Source of the DNA: an uncultured Eubacterium sp.
Lineage (GTDB): Bacteria; Bacillota; Clostridia; Peptostreptococcales; Anaerovoracaceae
NCBI GenBank assembly: GCA_900551775.1
Contig: URXI01000221.1
Coordinates: 1 to 7,268, forward strand
DNA length: 7,268 nucleotides
Direction: 5' to 3'
Notes under the pieces: generated by a model
What the model saw: the letters and a program-made list of their open reading frames with translations, nothing else
The model's database searches: none
Told to the model about the DNA's origin: nothing
In this document: piece by piece, positions 1 to 5,797 of the stretch
Numbering within the stretch: position 1 is the first letter of the stretch
Layout: each line of letters begins with the position of its first letter
Made by a program: the position numbers and the translations under genes

Positions 1-24
1 TGATAAAATATTTCTTTTTTTCAA
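1..24 (-). CDS. Start of a leftward gene, cut by the window edge
   Basis: Reading the minus strand from 24, a TTG codon (22-24) opens a frame that reads MKKRNILS up to the window edge with no stop. The basic MKKR start would suit a signal peptide or membrane protein, but eight residues cannot show this. Support comes from the context: the sequence GAGGTGA (26-32) lies just upstream as a ribosome binding site, and a near-consensus promoter with an overlapping palindrome lies about 80 nt further upstream. The function is unknown. It lies beyond the terminator of the AraC/ArsR regulator pair, so it could be their target (inference). Confidence 0.4.
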
Positions 25-25
25 A

Positions 26-32
26 TCACCTC
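26..32 (-). promoter_or_regulatory. RBS for the left-edge gene
   Basis: The minus strand reads AAGAGGTGAT immediately before TTG at 24, a good match to the 3' end of 16S rRNA. The spacing is short, four bases from GAGG. This site decides the TTG start, because no ATG follows in frame before the edge. Confidence 0.4.
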
Positions 33-113
33 TTGACATTTCTTAGCTGGACTTTGCATATCCCAACATTCAATTCGATATTTCTTGAATCAACGAATCT
101 TTATGTTACAGAT

Positions 114-142
114 ATTCTATCACTTTGACTTTTCAAAGTCAA
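114..142 (-). promoter_or_regulatory. Leftward sigma-70-type promoter
   Basis: On the minus strand, TTGACT (142-137) and TAGAAT (119-114) are separated by exactly 17 bp, both close to consensus. Transcription would start near 107 and run left, giving a leader of about 80 nt before the TTG start at 24. The -35 box and spacer are covered by a perfect palindrome (125-142), so the promoter is probably regulated. Confidence 0.55.
125..142. promoter_or_regulatory. Palindromic operator candidate over the leftward promoter
   Basis: The arms TTGACTTT (125-132) and AAAGTCAA (135-142) are perfectly complementary around a 2-bp centre. The palindrome spans the -35 box and half the spacer of the leftward promoter, a position typical for a repressor. 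Nothing identifies the protein. The ArsR-type or AraC-type regulators encoded next door are obvious but unproven candidates. It could also form an RNA hairpin in read-through transcripts. Confidence 0.45.
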
Positions 143-221
143 TGGATTTGTCGATTTTCCAAAATATTTTCACTATTCAATTTTATTGAATTCTTACATC
201 CCTCTTATTTATCCCCATAAA

Positions 222-271
222 TAAAATAAGTGCAATTTATCCTGTTTTGAAGGTAAATTGCACTTATTTTA
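222..271 (-). terminator. Long intrinsic hairpin, terminator of the ArsR-type gene
   Basis: Arms 222-239 and 254-271 pair perfectly over 18 bp (core AAGTGCAATTTA / TAAATTGCACTT). A U-G and a C-G pair extend the stem to 20 bp around a 10-nt loop. It begins 15 nt beyond the stop codon of the minus-strand ArsR-type gene, and the descending arm runs into a U-rich tract on the minus strand. The stem is flanked by A/T runs on both sides, so it may act in both directions. Confidence 0.75.
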
Positions 272-286
272 CATCCTATTTGATTC

Positions 287-1411
287 TCACGATTCCTTGA
301 AATAATTAACTAATTGCTCCCCCAACTGCGCCAGGGCTTCTTGATTCACTTCGTAGTAGACAAACTTTTTGATCGCTTTGTTTGTTAACAGGCCTGCCGC
401 TTTCATCACTTTCAGATGCGTGGATACTGTACTCGGAGCCATCCCCAGCATTCCCGCGAGATACTGGGTGGTGGCAGGCGCGCCCCACAGGATCTTTGCT
501 ATTTTCAGCCTGGTATCATCACCTAATGCCTTGAATATTTTGCATAGCTCCTTTCCCTGCTGGCCAACAAGTTTCGAATCTATTAAATTCAAGTTGTAAT
601 AAATGACCAGTGCATCATCAAAGGTATCGATGAGCAATTCTTCTCCAGAGAAGGTGGATGGAAAAATATGAACTTTTTTGACGTGATCGATGTCTATCAT
701 GTAAGGAACGTCCTTTTGAATATAGATGGTTCCCTTCGATACCTTTATGCTCTGATGTACATTTGCAATGTATTGCATGACATCACCCAAAAGGCTGCAC
801 TCATAGTTCGCTGAATCGATGGTTTTGTCCAGACTGAGTTCTATGCCGCTCCAAACAGACTTAAACACATCGTTCCAATAGACCGTGAGCAGATCCCGCA
901 AATCGTCCTTCAGCTCCCTTATATTTTTGATAAATATTTTCACATCCTTCTGCGCGATGTATTGGCCGATCGTCTTAATATCCTTTGATGACATCATATC
1001 TGGATTTTCCAGCCAGCGAGCCGCATCGCTGCGTTCGTACCCCAGTGCGGGCATTCCTAAGAAGATGTCCAGATACGTGACCAGATCCATTTTATCATAT
1101 TCTTCCATTGCTGCATCAAAGGACAGATAGGTTTCTCCTTTTTCTTCGTAATACTTGCATGAAATATAGGTTGCGATATCCATGATCAAAAGCCATCCGG
1201 CATAGCTTTCTCCATACTTCCATAAACTGTACTTGACGCCTTTATCCAGGTCATTCAATTTGTCTTCCAGGTTTTTTAGGCTGTGAAGCTTCTCACTTTT
1301 TTGTGTATATAGGCTATGCAGGCTTGCGATGGTTTCCACAAGTTCTGATTTGTGAAAGACGACGGTTCGCATCCCGTCATAAAAGCTGTTTTTTTTCTCA
1401 GTTGAGATCAT
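287..1411 (-). CDS. Large ArsR-type winged-helix transcriptional regulator
   Basis: 374-residue cytoplasmic protein. The C-terminal 90 residues (about 287-374) are a typical ArsR winged helix: IFKALGDDTRLKIAKIL leads into a recognition helix with APSTVSTHLKVMKAAGL (about 325-342), followed by a wing ending in KKFVYYEVN. The classical ELCVCDL metal site is absent (the segment reads PATTQYLAGML), so arsenic or zinc sensing is unlikely. Ordinary ArsR proteins have about 100 residues. The extra 280 N-terminal residues are mostly charged and helical, have no membrane segment, and presumably bind a ligand or mediate oligomerisation. I cannot assign them to a family firmly; they resemble the long N-terminal regions of DUF5937-like ArsR proteins. 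The start is well supported by AAGGAGAGG at 1417-1425. The gene lies 14 nt after the AraC-type gene, in the same operon. Confidence 0.85.
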   Translation of the reverse strand: MISTEKKNSFYDGMRTVVFHKSELVETIASLHSLYTQKSEKLHSLKNLEDKLNDLDKGVKYSLWKYGESYAGWLLIMDIATYISCKYYEEKGETYLSFDAAMEEYDKMDLVTYLDIFLGMPALGYERSDAARWLENPDMMSSKDIKTIGQYIAQKDVKIFIKNIRELKDDLRDLLTVYWNDVFKSVWSGIELSLDKTIDSANYECSLLGDVMQYIANVHQSIKVSKGTIYIQKDVPYMIDIDHVKKVHIFPSTFSGEELLIDTFDDALVIYYNLNLIDSKLVGQQGKELCKIFKALGDDTRLKIAKILWGAPATTQYLAGMLGMAPSTVSTHLKVMKAAGLLTNKAIKKFVYYEVNQEALAQLGEQLVNYFKES

Positions 1412-1416
1412 ACTAA

Positions 1417-1425
1417 CCTCTCCTT
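1417..1425 (-). promoter_or_regulatory. RBS of the ArsR-type gene, abutting the upstream stop codon
   Basis: The minus strand reads AAGGAGAGG eight bases or fewer before the ATG at 1411, directly after the TAA stop of the AraC-type gene (1428-1426). This tight junction fits translational coupling of the two regulators. Confidence 0.7.
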
Positions 1426-2577
1426 TTACTCATTATCCTTGAAAATTCGTCGATACTTGCCTGGCGTTTCACCATAGTGCTGTTTAAACGCTCTGATGTA
1501 ATAGCTCTGGCTTGCAAATCCACAGCTCATTGCGACCTGCTCCAATGACAGATCCGTCATTTTCAATAATTTGACGCTCTGATGCAGTCTAATCATATTC
1601 AGGTATTGCGAAAAGGTCATGGATGTTTCTTTTTTGAATAGTGAGGACAGATAGGAGGCATTCACATGAACCTGATCGGCTATCTCTTTTAACTCAACCT
1701 CTTTTGCAAAGCGTTCTTCTAAACAATGAATTGCTTCCTTGATCACATTAGATGCGCCTTTGTATTCCGGCAATCTATTATCGCAGTCCGTCATAAACGC
1801 AATGAGTGTCCTGCATGCGTCGTGCACTTCCTCGGCCGTCTCAGCATTATTCAATTCACTTAGCCGTAGCTGATATTCTTCTGTAGAAACATTGATTGAC
1901 ACAAAATGCCTTGCTAAGGATTCGAAGTACTCTGACAGGTACACTTTAGTCAGATTTAATTCGCCCCCGTTTGTGATGTATGCGTGCTGAAAAATAATAT
2001 CAACCGCAGCCATAGCGCTCACTTCGTCCCGTCTTTGAAGAGACTGCAGTAAATGATCATCTTCCGCCAATTTGTGAGAAAAGACGCAGTCACAGAACAC
2101 TTCGTAAATGCTCGAAACTTCCAAAGTAGTCCTGATCGGATTCATTTCTATGATGTCAAACAGTTCATTGACATGATTTCTAAAATCAGGCAGGTTTTTG
2201 AAAATATAGTTCAGGGCATTTTCTCGATTTTTCCCCATAACGATTGGACCTGCAATCATCGTCCCCCTTAGGGTATTTCCGTCCCTCACGGCATAAGCAA
2301 TCTGAGTCAATTTGGATGCACACAGAAAGACATAGGGTTCATTGAGGCTTTCAGCCGCTGCAGCTGCACCCTTGAGGTTTGCAATACACTGGCGGTTTTG
2401 GATGTCATGAGCCATAAACATCGTACAGAGCTTCAACTCCGGACGGCATTCCCATAAAACATTCATCTCATGATCATATAACGTGACAGGAACGTTCGCA
2501 GTATAGGCAAAGGCTTTCATTCTTCTTAAAAGCCTCTGTTCTCTCATATGATGATCGCCTTCTCTTCTTTCGTTCAT
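1426..2577 (-). CDS. AraC-family regulator with N-terminal PocR-type ligand domain
   Basis: 383 residues in two parts. Residues about 15-165 look like a PocR-type sensory domain. They contain the VTLYDHEMNVLWEC opening, spaced cysteines (ELKLC, NRQC, VFLC), and the closing IAYAVRDGN..GTMIAGPIVMG, which matches the family pattern of a polar-to-GLxxxAxPI segment followed by a glycine-rich strand. PocR domains in known regulators sense small metabolites such as 1,2-propanediol; the ligand here is unknown. Residues about 280-383 are the two AraC helix-turn-helix units, with LKEIADQVHVNASYLSSLFK and LSLEQVAMSCGFASQSYYIR followed by the FKQHYGETPGKYR signature. The start is uncertain. ATG at 2577 has GTGAGG five bases upstream. 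A second ATG at 2547 (373 residues) has AGAGAAGG ten bases upstream. The neighbouring ArsR-type gene follows after 14 nt and is probably co-transcribed. Confidence 0.88.
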   Translation of the reverse strand: MNERREGDHHMREQRLLRRMKAFAYTANVPVTLYDHEMNVLWECRPELKLCTMFMAHDIQNRQCIANLKGAAAAAESLNEPYVFLCASKLTQIAYAVRDGNTLRGTMIAGPIVMGKNRENALNYIFKNLPDFRNHVNELFDIIEMNPIRTTLEVSSIYEVFCDCVFSHKLAEDDHLLQSLQRRDEVSAMAAVDIIFQHAYITNGGELNLTKVYLSEYFESLARHFVSINVSTEEYQLRLSELNNAETAEEVHDACRTLIAFMTDCDNRLPEYKGASNVIKEAIHCLEERFAKEVELKEIADQVHVNASYLSSLFKKETSMTFSQYLNMIRLHQSVKLLKMTDLSLEQVAMSCGFASQSYYIRAFKQHYGETPGKYRRIFKDNE

Positions 2578-2592
2578 GGCAGCCTCACTTTT

Positions 2593-2620
2593 AGCATATT
2601 TATGATTCGTAGATAAGCAA
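2593..2620 (-). promoter_or_regulatory. Weak promoter candidate for the AraC/ArsR operon
   Basis: On the minus strand, TTGCTT (2620-2615) and TATGCT (2598-2593) are 16 bp apart. If used, transcription would start only 10 nt or so before the ATG at 2577, which would favour translation from the inner ATG at 2547. The operon could instead be read through from the PadR gene, since I see no clear terminator in the 97-bp gap, only a T-run (minus strand, 2662-2656) without a convincing stem. Confidence 0.3.
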
Positions 2621-2674
2621 AACTTCGAATATGGTTTGCATTTCTAGTCTATCATAAAAAAAGTGCTCCTGCAA

Positions 2675-3193
2675 TTACAAATCTTTCAGATCGGCGATCC
2701 AGGTTTCGATAGCTTTCGCCAAGATGAGTTGCTGCTTCAAAACAGCCATGCCTGCTTCCGGTATCTGGGACAGCCCTTCTTTTTCCTCCAGATTATCTTC
2801 TATATATGACTTTAACTTTTTGACGTTGTCCGCAATGCTATCCAAGCACAGCCTTTGCTCCGCAGGCGGCAGACTGGCCAGATTGACGATGACAGCGTTA
2901 AAGTCCAGAAAAATACGAATAGGCTTTGCCGCGATTTCCAGCATCAGTCGCTGAAATTCTTTATCTCCGGCATCTGTCAATGAATAGACGGCTTTCTCTG
3001 CCATCTTTCCTTCTTTGATATCACTTTTGATGTATCCCTTGCCCTCAAGCTGGATAACTTTTTTATAGATAGAGGGTGTGCTGATTTTCACCCATTTGGA
3101 TATATTCCGATACTCTACAAGTTTTTGAATGTCATAAGCGCTGAGCGCCTCTTTTTTCAATATCCCCAGCACAATTAAATCAATGGTCGCCAT
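2675..3193 (-). CDS. PadR-family transcriptional repressor, likely controls itself and the MATE pump
   Basis: Protein of 172 residues from the ATG at 3193. The frame can be extended to a TTG at 3220, but AAAGGAGG sits five bases before the ATG and would lie inside that longer frame, so ATG is chosen. The N-terminal 80 residues form the PadR winged helix: LIVLGILKKEALSAYDIQKL, then the recognition region STPSIYKKVIQLEGKGYIKS, then the wing ending in KAVYSLTDAGDKEF. The remaining 90 residues are a charged helical C-terminal domain with a basic and acidic dimer-type segment (VKKLKSYIEDNLEEKEGL) and match the short-to-medium PadR class. PadR proteins are known repressors of drug-efflux genes (as LmrR of lmrCD). 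The gene is divergent from a MATE pump, across two palindromes overlapping both promoters, which strongly suggests autoregulation plus pump control. Confidence 0.9.
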   Translation of the reverse strand: MATIDLIVLGILKKEALSAYDIQKLVEYRNISKWVKISTPSIYKKVIQLEGKGYIKSDIKEGKMAEKAVYSLTDAGDKEFQRLMLEIAAKPIRIFLDFNAVIVNLASLPPAEQRLCLDSIADNVKKLKSYIEDNLEEKEGLSQIPEAGMAVLKQQLILAKAIETWIADLKDL

Positions 3194-3213
3194 CACGGCC
3201 TCCTTTTTTTCTC

Positions 3214-3242
3214 TTGACAACTACTATAATTTATAGTAGTAT
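3214..3242 (+). promoter_or_regulatory. Promoter of the MATE gene
   Basis: A perfect TTGACA (3214-3219) and TAGTAT (3237-3242) are separated by 17 bp. The start point would be near 3249, leaving a leader of about 68 nt before the MATE ATG. The left palindrome fills the spacer and reaches into the -10 box, so a bound dimer would exclude RNA polymerase. The -35 box overlaps codons of a possible longer PadR frame, another reason to prefer the shorter PadR start. Confidence 0.75.
3220..3240. promoter_or_regulatory. Operator palindrome 1 (PadR box candidate)
   Basis: The perfect 10-bp arms begin ACTACTATAA (3220-3229) and mirror around a single centre base at 3230 to end at 3240. The core ACTATAA-N-TTATAGT is identical to the second palindrome, with centres 37 bp apart (about 3.5 helical turns). 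It lies between the -35 and -10 boxes of the MATE promoter. Confidence 0.75.
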
Positions 3243-3258
3243 ATGCTCCACGGTCGTT

Positions 3259-3275
3259 TACTATAATTTATAGTA
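3259..3275. promoter_or_regulatory. Operator palindrome 2 (PadR box candidate)
   Basis: The arms TACTATAA (3259-3266) and TTATAGTA (3268-3275) are perfect around centre 3267. The outer arm contains the -10 box of the minus-strand PadR promoter, and the palindrome covers its likely start point. In the MATE transcript the same bases could fold as a small AU hairpin in the leader. Confidence 0.75.
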
Positions 3276-3298
3276 CTATAGATTACATCTTCTGTCAA
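3270..3298 (-). promoter_or_regulatory. Promoter of the PadR gene, facing the MATE promoter
   Basis: On the minus strand, a perfect TTGACA (3298-3293) and TACTAT (3275-3270) are separated by 17 bp. The start point would be near 3263, with a leader of about 70 nt to the ATG at 3193. The promoter sits on the MATE side of the gap and points left, while the MATE promoter sits on the PadR side and points right. The two start regions therefore face each other and the 5' ends of the two transcripts overlap by roughly 15 nt. Confidence 0.7.
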
Positions 3299-3301
3299 TA
3301 G

Positions 3302-3308
3302 AAAGGAG
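3302..3308 (+). promoter_or_regulatory. RBS of the MATE gene
   Basis: AAAGGAG lies eight bases before the ATG at 3317, a strong site that fixes the MATE start. Confidence 0.7.
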
Positions 3309-3316
3309 CGTTCACG

Positions 3317-4681
3317 ATGAATGAACAAAAGAAGAGAATAGAATTGCTGGGAAATGCGCCGATACCAAAGGCTTTGCTCGCCATGGGGCTTCCGACCATG
3401 ATCGGCATGCTGATCAATGCACTGTACAATCTGGCCGACACCTATTTTGTCGGGGGACTGGGAACCGATCAAATGGGAGCGATTACGGTGGCTTTTCCCC
3501 TGGGACAGGTTATCGTAGGTCTGGGCCTGCTGTTTGGAAACGGCGCTGCCGCCTGTCTTTCCAGGCTTCTTGGACGCGGAGATCAAGAAACTGCGGACAA
3601 AGTGGCAAGCACTGCCCTTTACAGCAGCATTGTCGTCGGCGCCATGGTCATCCTCGGCTCTATTATTTTTCTGAAGCCGATTTTGGAACAGATCGGCGCA
3701 ACGAAAACGATCATGCCTTATGCAGTCGCTTATACAAGCATTTATATCCCTTTTTCTATTTTTAACGTCTTCAATGTCACCATGAACAATATCGTATCCA
3801 GCGAAGGCGCCGCCAAAACGGCCATGTGCGCACTCATGGCAGGTGCAGTATTGAACGTGTTACTGGATCCTATCTTCATCTATGGGTTGAATTTTGGCGT
3901 ATCCGGCGCAGCCATCGCCACCGCCATTTCGCAGGTCGCGTCCACACTCGTCTATCTGGGCTATATTTTGCGAAGAAAAAGCATCTTCACTTTTCGCATC
4001 AAAGGGTGCTGCTTTTCCAAAGAAATCATATCTGAGATTTTAAAGATTGGAATTCCTACACTGTTGTTTCAGCTTTTAACCAGCCTGTCTATCAGCATGA
4101 TCAACGATGCTGCAAAAGAATTCGGCGGTTCCGCCCTGGCTGCCATGGGACCAGTGACTAAGATCATGTCCATGGGAACCCTGATCGTCTTTGGCTTTCT
4201 AAAGGGATTCCAGCCCATCGCCGGGTTCAGCTACGGCGCAAAAAAAATAGACCGCCTGCAGGAAGCGGTCAAAACCGCAATCCTATGGTCCACTCTATTC
4301 TGTTTGGTTTTTGGACTGGCGGCCGCTGTCTTCTCCTCTCAGATCATGTCCCTGTTCACGAAAGGCGATATGGAAATGATTGCCATCGGCGCGGCTGCCC
4401 TGCGTGCAAACGGTCTTTCTTTCATTCTCTTCGGGTTCTACACGGTCTATTCCTTCCTCTTCCTCGTCATGGGAAAGGCAAAGGAAGGCTGTTTCCTGGG
4501 TGCCCTGCGTCAGGGTATCTGTTTCGTGCCAGTCATCTTGCTTTTGCCGATGTTCTGGGGTTTGAGCGGCGTTCTGTACGCCCAGCCTGTCGCTGACGTG
4601 CTCACTGCTGCGGTAACTGCACTGATGGCAGCGCGGCTTCATAAAGAACTGAGCCCAGCCAGGTCAAGTTCTCATGAGTAA
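3317..4681 (+). CDS. MATE-family multidrug efflux transporter (MepA/NorM-like)
   Basis: 454-residue integral membrane protein of normal family length with about 12 hydrophobic segments arranged as two homologous MatE halves. The first half opens with the typical MepA-like block: NAPIPKALLAMGLPTMIGML, the LYNLADTYFVG motif (about residues 35-47), GAITVAFPLGQ, and GNGAAACLSRLLGRGD (about 74-90). The DPIFIYGLNFGVSGAAIATA motif (about 188-208) closes it. The second half starts near 235 with KIGIPTLLFQLLTSLS and contains KGFQPIAGFSYGAKK (about 295-310). Such proteins expel cationic drugs, dyes or metabolites in exchange for Na+ or H+; the substrate cannot be read from sequence. The divergent PadR gene and shared operators suggest drug-inducible expression. 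The gene appears monocistronic, with a terminator overlapping its stop codon. Confidence 0.93.
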   Translation: MNEQKKRIELLGNAPIPKALLAMGLPTMIGMLINALYNLADTYFVGGLGTDQMGAITVAFPLGQVIVGLGLLFGNGAAACLSRLLGRGDQETADKVASTALYSSIVVGAMVILGSIIFLKPILEQIGATKTIMPYAVAYTSIYIPFSIFNVFNVTMNNIVSSEGAAKTAMCALMAGAVLNVLLDPIFIYGLNFGVSGAAIATAISQVASTLVYLGYILRRKSIFTFRIKGCCFSKEIISEILKIGIPTLLFQLLTSLSISMINDAAKEFGGSALAAMGPVTKIMSMGTLIVFGFLKGFQPIAGFSYGAKKIDRLQEAVKTAILWSTLFCLVFGLAAAVFSSQIMSLFTKGDMEMIAIGAAALRANGLSFILFGFYTVYSFLFLVMGKAKEGCFLGALRQGICFVPVILLLPMFWGLSGVLYAQPVADVLTAAVTALMAARLHKELSPARSSSHE

Positions 4682-4703
4682 AGCGGCGCTCGACCGCTTT
4701 TTT
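4680..4703 (+). terminator. Rho-independent terminator of the MATE gene
   Basis: AAAGCGG (4680-4686) pairs with CCGCTTT (4694-4700) around a 7-nt loop, followed by a T-run to 4703. The left arm starts inside the TAA stop codon (4679-4681). Confidence 0.8.
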
Positions 4704-4758
4704 CCAGCATTTGCGCCGTTTCGTTCCGTTTTGTAATTCTTTTAAAGCTGCCTTTCTA

Positions 4759-4836
4759 AATTTCCTAAATGATAAGGCAAAACAAAGAGCTGTCCATACT
4801 GACAATCAGCATGAACAGCTCGAAAAAATCTTTTAA
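4759..4836. repeat. 78-bp direct repeat, copy 1 (hairpin element)
   Basis: This segment matches 5798-5875 in the same orientation at 76 of 78 positions by my alignment, with differences at 4781 and 4822. A looser match continues for about 10 bp with one indel. It contains a 35-nt hairpin (4787-4821): outer arms GAGCTGT / ACAGCTC, inner arms CAT-CTGA / TCAG-ATG with one mismatch, loop CAA. It ends two bases short of the stop codon of the RhuM pseudogene. On the minus strand the stem is followed by TTTGTTTTG, so it may terminate that gene. With copy 2 it brackets the accessory module. Confidence 0.9.
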
Positions 4837-4837
4837 A

Positions 4838-5582
4838 TTAATCTTTTTGATTTCTAGATTTCTTCTTTACTTCTTCTTCAAGCAATTTAATACTCTCCAA
4901 ATAGGCTTCTTCAACTGGGGCAAGTGTATTTTCTTGATATTTTCTGTATTCCTCCGTTGCCTTTTTGACTGCCTGTGTATGACTCACTTTTCCAGATCCA
5001 ACAAGTAGCTGGCGTCTACCGGAAGATAACACCAAATCAAGTTGCTCAACATAGTCATCCATATACATCGGTTTATGCTCAATGGCATTGATTTCAGCAA
5101 GATCAAAGTAACCAGAAACAAGATTATTCAGTATTTTCTGACGAGCGGATATCTCGAATGCGGTCGAGAAGCTCTTTCCAATAGTTTCCGCCCCCATTAC
5201 CTTTTAGACGCTCATCATCCATTGTGAAGCCCTTGATCATGTATTCTTTCAATCTCTCAGTTTCCCATTTTCTGAACTGCGTACCACGGATAGATTTTAC
5301 TCTGTAACCTACTGAGATAATCACATCAAGGCTATAAAAATCGACTGGTTTATCAGAATTTGCAATGTGCAAATTCTGCACATTGCTTTCCTGGATCAAT
5401 TCGCCCTCATCAAACACATTTTTTATGTGTTTAGAAATGACGCTGCGATCCCTTTGGAATAATTCTGCCATTTGTTTTTTTGACAACCAAACAGTATCGT
5501 TTTCCATGCGAACATCAATTCGTGTCATACCATCATCAGTTTGATAGATTATGACTTCCCCTCTACTTTCAACTGAATCCAT
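4838..5582 (-). pseudogene. RhuM-family protein gene, internal deletion and frameshift
   Basis: The first 149 codons from ATG 5582 (AGGAGG five bases upstream) encode the RhuM N-terminus: GEVIIYQTDDGMTRIDVRME, the helix-turn-helix-like WLSKKQMAELFQRDRSVISK, DFYSLDVIISVGYRVKS and YMIKGFTMDDERLK. The frame then stops at 5124. From about 5137 a different frame resumes the family C-terminus (KILNNLVSGYFDLAEINA, KPMYMDDYVEQLD, GSGKVSH.QAVKKATEEYRKY) to the TAA at 4838. The family is about 330 residues; roughly 80-90 residues between DIRSSE and KILNN are missing, so a deletion whose length is not a multiple of three caused the frameshift. RhuM proteins occur in pathogenicity islands and near defence or restriction loci, but their biochemical role is poorly defined. 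This copy is probably inactive, although a truncated 152-residue N-terminal protein could be made. Confidence 0.82.
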
Positions 5583-5695
5583 TCATGCCTCCTATTTCTA
5601 AAACAAGCGATTACATATTGTTTCCAATTCAAATTCAAAAATCATACAGTATAATCCTTTTTGCAGACGAAAGCTTCACATCAAAAGGAAGTCCT

Positions 5696-5731
5696 CTATG
5701 TAAGATTATCTGTTTGTAGAACATATCTCAA
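5696..5731 (-). pseudogene. Possible N-terminal remnant of a bacitracin-type ABC ATPase
   Basis: A TTG at 5731 opens a frame reading MRYVLQTDNLT that stops at TAG (5698-5696). The phrase resembles the first residues of BcrA-type ABC transporter ATPases, which commonly begin M-x-Y-V-L-x-T-x-N-L-T-K before the Walker A region. It is preceded by AAGGAG (5748-5743) and a TATAAT box, as expected for a real gene start whose body has been lost. The match is too short for certainty and may be chance. No Walker motifs remain. Confidence 0.35.
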
Positions 5732-5756
5732 AACGTGTAAATCTCCTTCTGCTTAT

Positions 5757-5785
5757 ATTATACGCATCTGTCCGTACACCAGCAA
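5757..5785 (-). promoter_or_regulatory. Promoter candidate upstream of the ABC-like remnant
   Basis: On the minus strand, a perfect TATAAT (5762-5757) lies 17 bp downstream of a weak TTGCTG (5785-5780). AAGGAG at 5748-5743 follows closely, so the leader would be very short. If active, it would also drive transcription into the RhuM pseudogene. Confidence 0.4.
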
Positions 5786-5797
5786 TACATTTCTTCC

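Noticed and set aside
175..191. Small AT-rich inverted repeat ATTCAA / TTGAAT (also seen at 68-90 with a longer loop)
   Set aside because: The arms are only 6 bp in very AT-rich DNA, so chance is a sufficient explanation.
2640..2675. Terminator for the PadR gene at the T-run after its stop
   Set aside because: A run of seven T on the minus strand is present, but no stable GC-rich stem precedes it.
3224..3586. 120-codon minus-strand open frame across the PadR/MATE gap
   Set aside because: It is antisense to the MATE start and would cover both operators. The residues have no family resemblance and the frame has no convincing start site.
4295..4642. 115-codon minus-strand frame
   Set aside because: Antisense shadow of the second half of the MATE gene, with low-complexity charged composition.
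4602..4805. Minus-strand frame containing a basic segment (KAALKELQNGTKRRKC)
   Set aside because: It runs through the MATE terminator and the repeat hairpin into the MATE 3' end antisense. I considered a remnant gene end here but cannot match it to any family.
4769..5008. Plus-strand hydrophobic frame over the repeat and pseudogene
   Set aside because: The phenylalanine- and leucine-rich translation is simply the complement of lysine- and glutamate-rich RhuM codons.
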